Below, piece by piece: positions 1-8,665 of a stretch of 64,000 nucleotides of DNA (its first letter is position 1; every line of letters begins with the position of its first letter). The position numbers and the translations under genes are program-made. A model generated the notes under the pieces. It saw nothing but the letters and a program-made list of their open reading frames with translations. It made no database searches and was not told where the DNA came from. Source of the stretch: Rudaea sp. 3F27F6 (GTDB lineage Bacteria; Pseudomonadota; Gammaproteobacteria; Xanthomonadales; Rhodanobacteraceae); NCBI RefSeq assembly GCF_005503555.1, contig NZ_SCNG01000001.1:248001-312000 (forward strand), read 5' to 3'.

Positions 1-257
1 ACCACGCACGCGGAATTCCGGTCATCGTGTTCAGCGTGCCGCGTGGGCCTTGGCACGGATTGCTCGTGCCGCCACCGCAGCCCAATCCCGCCTTGCTGGA
101 GCTAAGCAACGCCGGAAGCATTCATGTCCTGCCGGGCGACGCCTTCGTGCAGTTCGAAAAGCCGCAGTACTTTTTCGACACGCAGCATATGAACCACGCC
201 GGCCGCGAAGCGTTCTCGGCTCTCCTCGCCGAAAAAATCGCGCCGTTGGTGCACTGA
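1..257 (+). CDS. C-terminal fragment of an SGNH/AlgX-like O-acetylation protein (5' end outside window)
   Basis: The reading frame is open from the left edge and ends with TGA at 255-257, so only about the last 84 residues are visible. Near the end is a D-x-x-H-M-N-H-x-G segment (DTQHMNHAGREAF), resembling the catalytic Asp-His block near the C-terminus of SGNH hydrolases and AlgX/AlgJ-type acetyltransferases. The next gene, 6 bp downstream on the same strand, is an AlgI-type membrane acyltransferase, and such pairs transfer acetyl groups to surface polysaccharides. The family call rests on that motif plus context; no catalytic serine block is in view. Confidence 0.6.
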   Translation, partial: HARGIPVIVFSVPRGPWHGLLVPPPQPNPALLELSNAGSIHVLPGDAFVQFEKPQYFFDTQHMNHAGREAFSALLAEKIAPLVH

Positions 258-263
258 GCCCGC

Positions 264-1676
264 ATGCTATTCGACACCCTTCAGTACTGGCTGTTCTTCG
301 CCGTCGTTCTTCTGCTTCTCTCCGCGCTGCGTCCGACTGCCGGAAAATGGCTGCTGGTCGTCGCGAGCTACGTCTTCTACGCATGTTGGGACGTGCGCTT
401 CGTCGCCCTGCTCGGCGCCTCGACACTGGCGAACTGGCTGTTCGGCCTGTGGATCGACGACAGTGAGGACAAGTCGCGAAAACGCGCGCTGATCTGCGCG
501 ATCGCGTTCAACTTGGTCACGCTCGGCTTCTTCAAGTATTTCAATTTCTTCGCCGACACGCTCGCCGCGCTGCTTCATCTCGACCCCCACGGCATGACTC
601 TGCGCATCGTGCTTCCGGTCGGCATCAGCTTCTTCACCTTCGAAGGCATCGCCTATGCGGTCGATGTCTATCGACGCGACCTGCCTGCGCGGCGAAACGC
701 ACTCGACTTCGCCCTGTTCATTTCCTTCTTTCCGCATCTCATTGCCGGCCCGATCATTCGGCCGATGAATTTCTTCCCGCAGGTCGGTCTGCCACTCTCG
801 CTGAGCGACGAGGATGCCCGCTGGGGACTGCGGGAAATTCTGAAAGGCCTGTTCAAGAAGATCGCTCTGTCGAATTTCTACGCGCCGATCGCGGATGCGT
901 ATTTCCACGGCGGCTTGTGGAACGGCGCTGCGGTGCCGGCCTGGATCGGCGTGCTCGCGTTCTCGATGCAGATCTATTTCGACTTCTCCGGCTATACCGA
1001 CATCGCACGCGGCTGCGCGCGCCTGCTCGGCTATCGGTTCCCGTCGAATTTCGAGCGCCCCTACCTCTCCGCCGACATCAGCGATTTCTGGCGGCGCTGG
1101 CATATCTCGTTGTCGTCGTGGCTGCGCGACTATCTCTACGTCCCGCTCGGCGGCAACCGCAAAGGCGAGCTGCGCACGAGCACGAATTTGCTCATCGTCA
1201 TGGGGCTCGGTGGACTTTGGCACGGCGCCAGTTGGAATTTCGCGGTCTGGGGCCTCTACCACGGCTCGCTGCTCGTCGGCCATCGCTACTGGCGCAAGGC
1301 TGTCGTCGGCAGCGGATGGGCCGGCACCGCCGATCATCCGGTTCTACGCCCATTCTGGATTGCGCTTACCTTTTTCCTCGTCACGCTCGGCTGGATACCG
1401 TTCCGCGCACCGGATTTCGCGACCACCTGGACGACGCTGCACGCGCTCGCCGTCATCCCGGACCTGCAGCTCGTCTATGCCTATCCCGCGATTGTGGCAA
1501 TTCCTTTGCTGACTTTGCTCTTCTGCGGCTTCGATTACCAACGCCGTTTCCAGGACTGGCTCGCCACGCGCGCAAACTTCGCCACCGCGGTTGCCGCCGC
1601 AGTCGTCGCAGTGATCGCCCTGCAATTATTTGGCGAGATCGACGCGAAGATTCCGTTCGTCTACTTCCAGTTTTAA
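264..1676 (+). CDS. MBOAT family membrane-bound O-acyltransferase (AlgI-like)
   Basis: A 470-residue polytopic inner-membrane protein of typical MBOAT length. It carries the family signature around residues 275-300 (FWRRWHISLSSWLRDYLYVPLGG) and the conserved His region shortly after (GLWHGASWNF). AlgI-type proteins hand acyl groups, usually acetyl, across the membrane to a periplasmic SGNH-type partner, and the upstream fragment is a plausible partner. ATG at 264 lies 6 bp after the upstream stop, which suggests one transcript. The gene converges on the aminotransferase gene with a 28 bp gap. The acceptor polysaccharide is unknown; the large glycosyltransferase at 8.7 kb hints at a surface glycan. 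Confidence 0.9.
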   Translation: MLFDTLQYWLFFAVVLLLLSALRPTAGKWLLVVASYVFYACWDVRFVALLGASTLANWLFGLWIDDSEDKSRKRALICAIAFNLVTLGFFKYFNFFADTLAALLHLDPHGMTLRIVLPVGISFFTFEGIAYAVDVYRRDLPARRNALDFALFISFFPHLIAGPIIRPMNFFPQVGLPLSLSDEDARWGLREILKGLFKKIALSNFYAPIADAYFHGGLWNGAAVPAWIGVLAFSMQIYFDFSGYTDIARGCARLLGYRFPSNFERPYLSADISDFWRRWHISLSSWLRDYLYVPLGGNRKGELRTSTNLLIVMGLGGLWHGASWNFAVWGLYHGSLLVGHRYWRKAVVGSGWAGTADHPVLRPFWIALTFFLVTLGWIPFRAPDFATTWTTLHALAVIPDLQLVYAYPAIVAIPLLTLLFCGFDYQRRFQDWLATRANFATAVAAAVVAVIALQLFGEIDAKIPFVYFQF

Positions 1677-1704
1677 TGGCCCGCCGACGAACGGGGCGTT
1701 CCTG

Positions 1705-2580
1705 CTAAAGAGAACTCGCCGGATTCGATCGATAGCACCGCAGCAGCATTTGCACCGCCTCGTCGTCGCCCGCGAACTCACAGGAGTCAATCGAAGCAAT
1801 CGGTCGCACGGGCACGCTCGCATTGGTGAAGAACGCGGCGCGGAACGTGGCGAGCTCGGCGAGGCGCACGGTACGTGCGACGCTCGGCACCCCGGCGCCT
1901 GCCAGGCCGCTTTTCAGCGATTGCATGCTCACGCCGTCGAGCTGCGGCGCATCGGGCCAGACGATGCCGCCGTCGCGGTCGACGAAGCCGATGTTCCAGA
2001 TCGAACCTTCGCTGACGATGCCGTTCTCGTCGACGAAGACGGCATCGTCGAAACCGGACTGCTGCGCGAGGCGCCGGTAGCGGAACAGCGGAAATGTGCC
2101 GACGTGCTTGATCGCCGCGTCGTCGCGCGCGTAACGGAATGATTTCAAGCGCAGCGGCGGCGCCGCATGCGGCGGCGATGCGGGTGCGACGATGATAAGC
2201 ACGTCCGTTTCGACCGCTCGGTCGAGATGCTCGCGATCGAGCGCGCGCGAGAAAACATTGATGCGTACTGACAAATCGCGCGTGCTGTCGGCAACGGCAT
2301 GGCGCAGGTAGCCGCGTACGCGTTCGCGATCGAGCTCGCTGCCGAACAGCTCGCGCGTCGCGTGCTGCAACCGGTCCAGATGCAGATTGAGGCCGCGCAC
2401 ACCGCCGTCTTCCACGCGCAGCGCGGTGAAATGTCCGTAGTTGGTCTGCACGAGATAGCGCAAATCGTCGACACCCGCAGGTGCGCCGTTGAGTTCGACA
2501 CGCACCGCCGCGGTCTCCTTTTCCGCATGCGCGGACAAATCGGAGAGCGTGGGGGCAACCGATGGATCTTTTGTGGACAT
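1705..2580 (-). CDS. Class IV PLP-dependent aminotransferase (PabC/branched-chain aminotransferase-like)
   Basis: A 291-residue protein of fold-type IV. The second half has the family pattern: a lysine that could hold PLP in the AAIKHVGTFPL segment, then a D-E-x-G-x-V-x-E-G-S-x-W-N block (residues about 190-205). PabC homologues act as 4-amino-4-deoxychorismate lyases in folate synthesis, and others are D- or branched-chain amino-acid transaminases. The sequence alone does not separate them. A strong Shine-Dalgarno (GGAGGGAG) precedes ATG at 2580. The gene starts 14 bp after the stop of the helicase gene and is probably co-transcribed with it. Confidence 0.8.
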   Translation of the reverse strand: MSTKDPSVAPTLSDLSAHAEKETAAVRVELNGAPAGVDDLRYLVQTNYGHFTALRVEDGGVRGLNLHLDRLQHATRELFGSELDRERVRGYLRHAVADSTRDLSVRINVFSRALDREHLDRAVETDVLIIVAPASPPHAAPPLRLKSFRYARDDAAIKHVGTFPLFRYRRLAQQSGFDDAVFVDENGIVSEGSIWNIGFVDRDGGIVWPDAPQLDGVSMQSLKSGLAGAGVPSVARTVRLAELATFRAAFFTNASVPVRPIASIDSCEFAGDDEAVQMLLRCYRSNPASSL

Positions 2581-2594
2581 GACTCCCTCCGACC

Positions 2595-4565
2595 TCAGCC
2601 CTCTCCCACAAGCGGGGGTTCGGGCAAGAGCGCCTGTTCCGCCCGGCCTGCAACGGCGAAAAATTTCTCCACGTCCGCCGGCTCGCGCGTTATCGGCATC
2701 GGCGGCAGGCTCTTGAGAAACAGTTTGCCGTAGGCTTTACCTGTCAGTCGCGGGTCGCAAAGCATCAGCACGCCGCGATCGGCGACGTCGCGGATCAGAC
2801 GGCCGACACCCTGTTTGAGCGCGATCACCGCAGCCGGCACCTGCCAGTCAAAGAACGGATTGCCGCCGCTTTCGCGCAGTGCATTGAGACGCGCGACCAA
2901 AACCGGATCATCAGGCGCGGCGAACGGCAGTTTGTCGATGATGACGCAGCTCAGGGCCTCGCCGGCCACGTCGACGCCTTCCCAGAAACTTGCCGCGCCG
3001 AGCAGGACGCCATTGCCCGATTCGCGGAACTGGGTGAGCAATTGGTGCCTCGGCGCGGTTCCCTGTATGAACAGCGGAAACGCCGAATCGGCGAGCAGGT
3101 CCGCCGCGCGACGCAGCGCGCGATGCGAGGTGAACAGCAGAAAGGTGCGGCCACGCGCCGCGTCGAGCACAGGCCTTGCGGCGGCGATCACGCGGTCGGT
3201 GTAGTCGGATGCGTTCGGGTCCGGCAGACCTTTCGGCAAATACATCAACGCCTGCCGCTGGTAGTCGAATGGGCTGAGCAGACTCAGGCTCACCGGATCA
3301 TCAAGGCCGAGCTGGCGCGAGAAGTGCTGGAAATCGCCGGCCACCGACAAAGTCGCCGAAGTGAAAATCCAACTCGCGCGCGACTGCTCGCGCAGCGCGC
3401 GCATCGGTGGCGCCAGGTCGAGCGGCGTCGCATGAAACGAAAAGCCCTGCTGGAACAACTCGTACCAGTGCACCGCATCGTAGGCGCCGCCATCGAGCAC
3501 CGAGTGCAGGCGCTGGCACATGCCCTCGGCGCGCTGATGCGCGCTGTCCATGCCCCGCGAGCGCTCCGAGTGCAGCCCAAGCGCTTCGGTCAAATTCTTC
3601 AATACGTCTTCGAGATCGCGCAGCTCGCTCTGCGCAATGCTGTCGTTTTCGATCAATGCGAACGCGCCCTTCGCGGGCAGCTTGTCGAGCGCAAGGCGCA
3701 CACGGCGCAATGCCGGCGCCATCGCCTCGATCGGTGCTCTCAACGTGGCGAGCGCGCCGGTGACCTGCGCGCATTCCGCCAGCGCGTCCTGCGCAAGCTC
3801 GGTGAGCTGGCGCGACGTGATGCTCGTGGAAAAAAACACGCCGGCCAGCTCGGGAATCTGGTGCGCTTCGTCGAGAATGAACGCCTGAGCGCCCGGCAAG
3901 ATTTCGCCGAAGCCTTCCTGCTTGATCGCCAGATCCGCGAACAGCAAATGATGATTGACGACGACGAGGTCGGCCTCCTGCGCCGCGCGCCGCGCCTTGA
4001 CGACGAAGCAGTCGCCGAACATCGGGCAATCGGCGCCGAGGCAATTCTCTGCGGTCGACGTCACGCGCGGCCACAGCGGCGAGTCCTCCGGCACTTCGGC
4101 GAACTCGCCGCGATCGCCCGAAGCCGTGCGCTTCGACCACGCGCGGATCGCCTGCAAGTGCGCGACCTGTTCGCGCGAAGTCAGCCGTCCGTCGCGGCTG
4201 ACCTGATCGGTGCGGTACAGGCACAAATAATTCGCCCGCCCCTTGAGCAGGCTCGTCTTCAGCCGCGCCCCGATCGTCGCGCGCACGCGCGGCAGATCGC
4301 GATGGAACAACTGGTCTTGCAGCGTCTTCGTCCCGGTCGATACGATCACGCGCTTGCCCGAGCGCAGCGCGGGCACGAGATAAGCAAAGGTCTTGCCCGT
4401 GCCGGTGCCCGCTTCCGCAATCAAGATTTCGCGATCGGCAATCGCTTCCTCGACCGCGTCGGCCATCACTTGCTGGGATTCGCGCGGAGCGAAGTTCGCC
4501 ACCTCGTGGGCGAACGGGCCGTCGGGGCCGAGCAGCTCATGCGCGCTTTGGCTTTGGCCGATCAC
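2595..4565 (-). CDS. DinG/YoaA family ATP-dependent DNA helicase
   Basis: A 656-residue superfamily 2 helicase of the XPD-like Fe-S branch. Walker A is GTGTGKT (53-59), the DEAH box is at 232-235, and four cysteines that can bind a 4Fe-4S cluster lie between them (C115, C175, C180, C186). The C-terminal RecA-like domain includes the GVGRLIRD motif. Such helicases unwind forked or R-loop DNA in repair. The length (636-660 in YoaA) and lack of an N-terminal extension fit YoaA better than DinG. The last residues (PLVGEG) come from repeat-like sequence, a common way these repeats form protein tails. Followed by the class IV aminotransferase gene. Confidence 0.9.
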   Translation of the reverse strand: MIGQSQSAHELLGPDGPFAHEVANFAPRESQQVMADAVEEAIADREILIAEAGTGTGKTFAYLVPALRSGKRVIVSTGTKTLQDQLFHRDLPRVRATIGARLKTSLLKGRANYLCLYRTDQVSRDGRLTSREQVAHLQAIRAWSKRTASGDRGEFAEVPEDSPLWPRVTSTAENCLGADCPMFGDCFVVKARRAAQEADLVVVNHHLLFADLAIKQEGFGEILPGAQAFILDEAHQIPELAGVFFSTSITSRQLTELAQDALAECAQVTGALATLRAPIEAMAPALRRVRLALDKLPAKGAFALIENDSIAQSELRDLEDVLKNLTEALGLHSERSRGMDSAHQRAEGMCQRLHSVLDGGAYDAVHWYELFQQGFSFHATPLDLAPPMRALREQSRASWIFTSATLSVAGDFQHFSRQLGLDDPVSLSLLSPFDYQRQALMYLPKGLPDPNASDYTDRVIAAARPVLDAARGRTFLLFTSHRALRRAADLLADSAFPLFIQGTAPRHQLLTQFRESGNGVLLGAASFWEGVDVAGEALSCVIIDKLPFAAPDDPVLVARLNALRESGGNPFFDWQVPAAVIALKQGVGRLIRDVADRGVLMLCDPRLTGKAYGKLFLKSLPPMPITREPADVEKFFAVAGRAEQALLPEPPLVGEG

Positions 4566-5470
4566 TTCGTTGCGCCTTTGTTTCCGTTGTTTTCGTCGTG
4601 GTTATTCGTTGTGGCTACGTATTTCGTTGTTGCCACGCATCTGGGGGCGCGATTCATGTCGCTCGGCTTTGCTCTCTGCTCGTCATTCCTGAGGCTCTCA
4701 ACAGCCCAATGGCTGGTCAAGCAGGAATCCAGCTCTCGCGTATGCTCGTCATTCCCGCGTGCTCTTAGCGGGAATCCAGTGACTTTGCTTTTGTTTGCGT
4801 TGATTTCGGAGCAAAGGCTTCCACTCGCCCTACGGGCGAGCGGGTTACTTTCTTTGCTTGCCCAAAGAAAGTAACCAAAGAAATGCACCCCGGGAGCCGC
4901 GCTCGCAGCTTCGCTGCGAGTCCGCAAGGTCATGCCGGGGTTTGCTCGATGGACATCCATGTCCATTCGCGAACTCGCGCGCATCCTGCGCGCGACCCTA
5001 TGGGCTGATCCGTCATGCCCTCGCCGCGGCTGACGGGGACCCAAGATCAAAAGCCACAGCCTACGAAGGTGGCCGTTGCTTTGGCACGCACGATGTGCGC
5101 TGCTTTCGCTTCTCCGGGCCCCCATTACATTGCGGCGGCAGCGGACGAAAAGGCCCGTCAGGGGCGGCGCGATGGATCGCGCCGATTCCGCTATTGCATA
5201 CGGATGTGCAATTAGCGGAACCCGGCCGTTGACGAGAATCCTATGGGCAGGATGCCCATAGGGCGCAATGTTCTGGGGCGGCGTCTTTTGGTTACTTTTC
5301 TTCGCTGCTGAAGAAAAGTGACCCGCTCGCCCAAAGGGCGAGTGGAAGCCTTTGCTCTCAAACAAAAACAAAAAAAGCAAAGTCGCTGGATCCCCGCTAA
5401 GAACATGCGGGGATGACGAGCGAAAGCGGGCATGACGAGCAAAGGAGAGAGCCAAGCGCAGCGCCAACCG
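4566..5470. repeat. Intergenic repeat region with a composite inverted-repeat element (core 4744-5421)
   Basis: About 900 bp without a convincing gene. The element at 4744-5421 has ends of about 46 bp that are near-perfect inverted copies of each other, each containing a short hairpin built from GTCATTCCCGC and GCGGGAATCCAG. Inside these lie a second inverted pair (CTCGCC..GGGCGAG) and a third (GGTTACTTT..AAAGTAACC). A smaller related hairpin unit lies at about 4680-4740. The left half of this element recurs inverted at 35031-35367, and the end units recur at 62757-62859 and in degraded form near 28.4-28.55 kb. No transposase is present, so it looks like a MITE or other non-autonomous repeat. 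Open frames crossing it follow repeat sequence, not a protein family. Confidence 0.8.
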
Positions 5471-5995
5471 TCAATAGCGCGCAGGCGCCGCCTGCTTGCA
5501 CGCGGCGACCTGCGCCTGGGCCTGCTCGGCGCCCGCGGCGTCGCCGAGCGCGTTGCGGACCTCGACGAGCGTCTGCTGGTTGCGCGCGCACAGCGCTCCG
5601 ACCTTGGGACCGGCGTCGTAGGACTTCTGCGCAACTTCGCCGGCCTGGCGCCATTCGCGCAATTCGACGAGGAGTTCGGCTTCGAACTGCAAAATGTCGG
5701 GCCCGGGCCCGGCGATCTTCTCGGCCTTGCGTACCGCGTCGAGCGCCGGTGCGAACTGACCCTGCGCTTCGAGATCGCGCGCCTGCTTGAGCAGGCCGTC
5801 GACCGCCGGGTCGCGCAGCGGCTTCACTTCGACGGCGGACTCGACCTTGGAGCCGGCCGCGCGGATCGCAGTGACCGCAGCGCTCGGATCGCGGTCAGGT
5901 TTGGCCGCGACCTTGGCCGGCGGAGCGGGCTGGGTGCAGGCGGCGAGCAGCGCGCCGGATGCGACGGCGAGAACGGCAAACTTGGAAAAATTCAT
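5471..5995 (-). CDS. Outer-membrane lipoprotein resembling LpoP, activator of PBP1b
   Basis: A 174-residue lipoprotein. The start at 5995 gives a proper signal peptide ending in the lipobox LLAAC; an upstream in-frame ATG at 6025 would add ten residues that spoil the signal. After a Pro/Ala-rich linker, residues about 60-165 are helical with a TPR-like pattern (repeated A-x-x-x-G-x-x-x-x-A-L and W/A positions). It lies 79 bp downstream of the PBP1b gene on the same strand. Pseudomonas LpoP is a TPR lipoprotein encoded next to ponB that activates PBP1b. Size, architecture and position all match, so an LpoP role is the best inference; no interaction surface can be read from the sequence. Confidence 0.7.
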   Translation of the reverse strand: MNFSKFAVLAVASGALLAACTQPAPPAKVAAKPDRDPSAAVTAIRAAGSKVESAVEVKPLRDPAVDGLLKQARDLEAQGQFAPALDAVRKAEKIAGPGPDILQFEAELLVELREWRQAGEVAQKSYDAGPKVGALCARNQQTLVEVRNALGDAAGAEQAQAQVAACKQAAPARY

Positions 5996-6074
5996 GTTTA
6001 GACCCGGAAGCGGAACGGCGTTCATTTGCTCGCCGCCGCGATCAAAATTTTCGCGACGGCGCTCCGCGCATAGT

Positions 6075-8363
6075 TTACGGGTTTCCGCTGAAAATCGACT
6101 TGATCTCTTGCAGAACGCAGCCGTCCGTCTCGGTCGGGGCGAAGCCGGACATGAACGGCAGTTGCCGCGCGCCCGCGCAATGCGCCTCGGTGCGCTGGCC
6201 CGACTGCGGATTGACCGTGACCATGTCGATACCGTCGAGAGGAATATCGAGCGGCGCGCTCGGCAATTTTTTGAACAGCGCTACCCAGGTGGCCACGCCG
6301 CCGCTCCAGCTCCACAGGCCGGTGACCTTGTTGTCGTCACGGCCGACCCAGATGACCGCGAGGTGCGAACCGGTGAAACCGGCGAACCAGGCGTCGCGCT
6401 GCGAATCGCTGGTGCCGGTCTTGCCGGCCGCGTGCAGGTTGCCGAGGCCTTGATCGGAGATCGCATGCGCGGTGCCGTGTTCGGTGACGTCCTGCATGGC
6501 GAACGTGACCAGCCGCGCGGGCTGGATGTAGTTGCCCGCGCCGGGCTTCACGCCGTAGCGTGCCAGCGCCTTGCCCTGCGCATCGACTACGCCGCGCAGC
6601 GCGCGCAGCGGCAGCGCGTGACCGTCGGCGGCGAAATATTGGTAGAGCTGGGCGACTTGGAACGGCGACAGATCGACCGCGCCGAGCAGCAGTGATGGAT
6701 TCGGATTGATATCCGCATCGAGGCGGAACGATTCGAGCAGGCCGCGAATCTTCGGCAGGCCCAGGGCGAGGCCGAGATGAACCGTGGCGAGGTTGTACGA
6801 ATGCGCAAGCACGTCGATCATCGGCACGTTGCCGTGACTGAGCCGATCGTCGTTCTGCGGCGTCCAGCGCGAACCGTTCGGCATCGCCATGTCGACCGGC
6901 GAATCGTCGAGCAGGGTCGCGAGCGAGTATTTGTCCGGCTGCGCGAGCGCGACGAGATTGACGAACGGCTTGACCAGCGAGCCGATCGGCCTCCGCGCGT
7001 CGAGCGCACGGTTGAAACCGGGATCGGCCGGATCGCGTGCGCCGATCAGCGCCTGCACTTCGCCGTCGCGCGCGCCGGTGACGACCATCGCGCCCTGGGT
7101 CTCGGCCTGCTTCTTGCCTAGGCCGTCGAGCGTCTTGACCAACGCCTGCTCGGCCAACGCCTGCGTCGACGGCGCCAGTGTCGTGTAGACAACGAGGCCC
7201 GCGCGCTGCAGCTGCGCATCGGGATAATCGTGCTGGAGCTGCTGGCGCACGAGATCGAGGAAAGCCGGGTAGCGGTTGCGCGGCAGGCCGGGCGTATCGG
7301 CCACGCCGAGCTTTTCGTCGCGCGCCGACTTGAACGTGTCCGCGTCGATCAGGCCAGTCTCATAGAACGAATTGAGCACGATATTGCGCCGGGTCAACGC
7401 ACGCTCGGGACTGCGCCGCGGATCGTACAAACTCGGCCCCTGCACCATGCCGACGAGCAGGGCGATCTCGGCCGGCTTGAGGTCTTTGGCATCGCGGCCG
7501 AAATAGAACTCCGCGGCCGCGGCGAAGCCGTGCACCGCTTGACCGCCCTGCTGGCCGAGGAAGACCTCGTTCATGTAAGTCTCGAGGATGCGGTGCTTGT
7601 CGTAGCGCGCCTCGATCAGCAGCGAGATGATCGCCTCGTTGAACTTGCGTGCAAACTTGCGGCTGTTGTCGAGAAACAGATTCTTGACCAGCTGCTGGGT
7701 CAGCGTGCTGCCGCCCTGGACCATGCGTCCGGCGAACAGATTGGTGAGCATCGCGCGCACGATCGCGAAGGTGTTGATGCCGTGATGATGCTTGAACTCG
7801 CGGTCCTCGACCGCCTGCAGGCCGGCAACGAGCAACGGCGGCAACTGTTCAAGCTTGACCACGCGGCGCTCCTCCTGCTCGGAGCCGTAAAGCGTGGCAA
7901 TGCGCGCCGGGTCGAGCCGCGCGTATTCGAGCGCCGCACCGGTGTCTGCATCGGCGACGCTCGCCACCGCGTTGCCCGACAGCGTCACCGCGACCCTGCG
8001 CTGCTTCTGCGCGCCTTCGGCATCGACGAAGGCGCGCCGCGCGATGACGAACTTCGCCCCGTTACGCACATAGGTGCCGGGCAGTTTCGCCGCCGCGTCG
8101 GCTTCGTAGCGTGACGCGTCGAGCTCCATCAGCAAGACCTCCGCCGACATCGGCGTGCCCGCGCGCAGTTCGAGCGGCCGCGCGTAGACGCGGCTCGGCA
8201 GATCCCAGGAAAAATCGTCGAATCGGCTGCGCAGTTGCGCGTCGAGATTCTGCACATACAGCGGCAGGAAACCGGCCGCGAATCCGAGGCCGAGCCAGAA
8301 CGGCACGCGCGCGAAGCGCCAGACGAAGCGGAACGTTTCTAGCGAAGTAGACAGGAAAGACAA
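6075..8363 (-). CDS. mrcB: Penicillin-binding protein 1B, bifunctional peptidoglycan synthase
   Basis: A 762-residue class A PBP that polymerises lipid II and cross-links the strands. Order: short cytosolic tail, one membrane anchor (residues about 15-35), a UB2H-like region, the GT51 glycosyltransferase domain from about residue 185 (EDREFKHHHG and GGSTLTQQLVKN), then the transpeptidase with S-x-x-K (GSLVKPF, about 460), S-x-N (SYN) and KTGTS (about 647). The UB2H region and length match PBP1b, not PBP1a. A candidate LpoP-type activator follows in the same operon. The start at 8363 leaves a normal cytosolic leader. Confidence 0.93.
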   Translation of the reverse strand: MSFLSTSLETFRFVWRFARVPFWLGLGFAAGFLPLYVQNLDAQLRSRFDDFSWDLPSRVYARPLELRAGTPMSAEVLLMELDASRYEADAAAKLPGTYVRNGAKFVIARRAFVDAEGAQKQRRVAVTLSGNAVASVADADTGAALEYARLDPARIATLYGSEQEERRVVKLEQLPPLLVAGLQAVEDREFKHHHGINTFAIVRAMLTNLFAGRMVQGGSTLTQQLVKNLFLDNSRKFARKFNEAIISLLIEARYDKHRILETYMNEVFLGQQGGQAVHGFAAAAEFYFGRDAKDLKPAEIALLVGMVQGPSLYDPRRSPERALTRRNIVLNSFYETGLIDADTFKSARDEKLGVADTPGLPRNRYPAFLDLVRQQLQHDYPDAQLQRAGLVVYTTLAPSTQALAEQALVKTLDGLGKKQAETQGAMVVTGARDGEVQALIGARDPADPGFNRALDARRPIGSLVKPFVNLVALAQPDKYSLATLLDDSPVDMAMPNGSRWTPQNDDRLSHGNVPMIDVLAHSYNLATVHLGLALGLPKIRGLLESFRLDADINPNPSLLLGAVDLSPFQVAQLYQYFAADGHALPLRALRGVVDAQGKALARYGVKPGAGNYIQPARLVTFAMQDVTEHGTAHAISDQGLGNLHAAGKTGTSDSQRDAWFAGFTGSHLAVIWVGRDDNKVTGLWSWSGGVATWVALFKKLPSAPLDIPLDGIDMVTVNPQSGQRTEAHCAGARQLPFMSGFAPTETDGCVLQEIKSIFSGNP

Positions 8364-8665
8364 AAAAAGGGTACCTCACTCCATTGGAAAGGTTGGCCGG
8401 CAACGCCGCTTTCTGATCCGCGCCATGATGAACGACGGCTTGGGCAAACTCTACTCGATCAGCCTGAACAACAAGCCCCCGCGATGACTTTGCGCCGCGC
8501 ATCCGCGATAATTTCCGCGTTTAGCCACAATTGGCCACGGATTTTGCAGATGCTCCAAGAGCAATATCGACCTGACCGCACGCCATCAGGGGGCTTACGC
8601 GCGCCGGACGCTTTCTCCATTCCGGAGCGAAAGGCCCGGCGTCCGCATTCGCCACGGATTCTGCT
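8364..8665. other. Divergent intergenic region between mrcB and the large glycosyltransferase
   Basis: 302 bp between two divergent genes. It must hold both promoters, but no clear -35/-10 pair or operator stands out. A short plus-strand frame (8484-8669) has no recognisable protein features. I see no repeat or RNA here. Confidence 0.4.

Noticed and set aside
4562-5467. 301-codon minus-strand frame across the repeat region
   Set aside because: It follows the repeat units, with peptides from hairpin arms and repeats also read at 35 kb; no ribosome site or family match.
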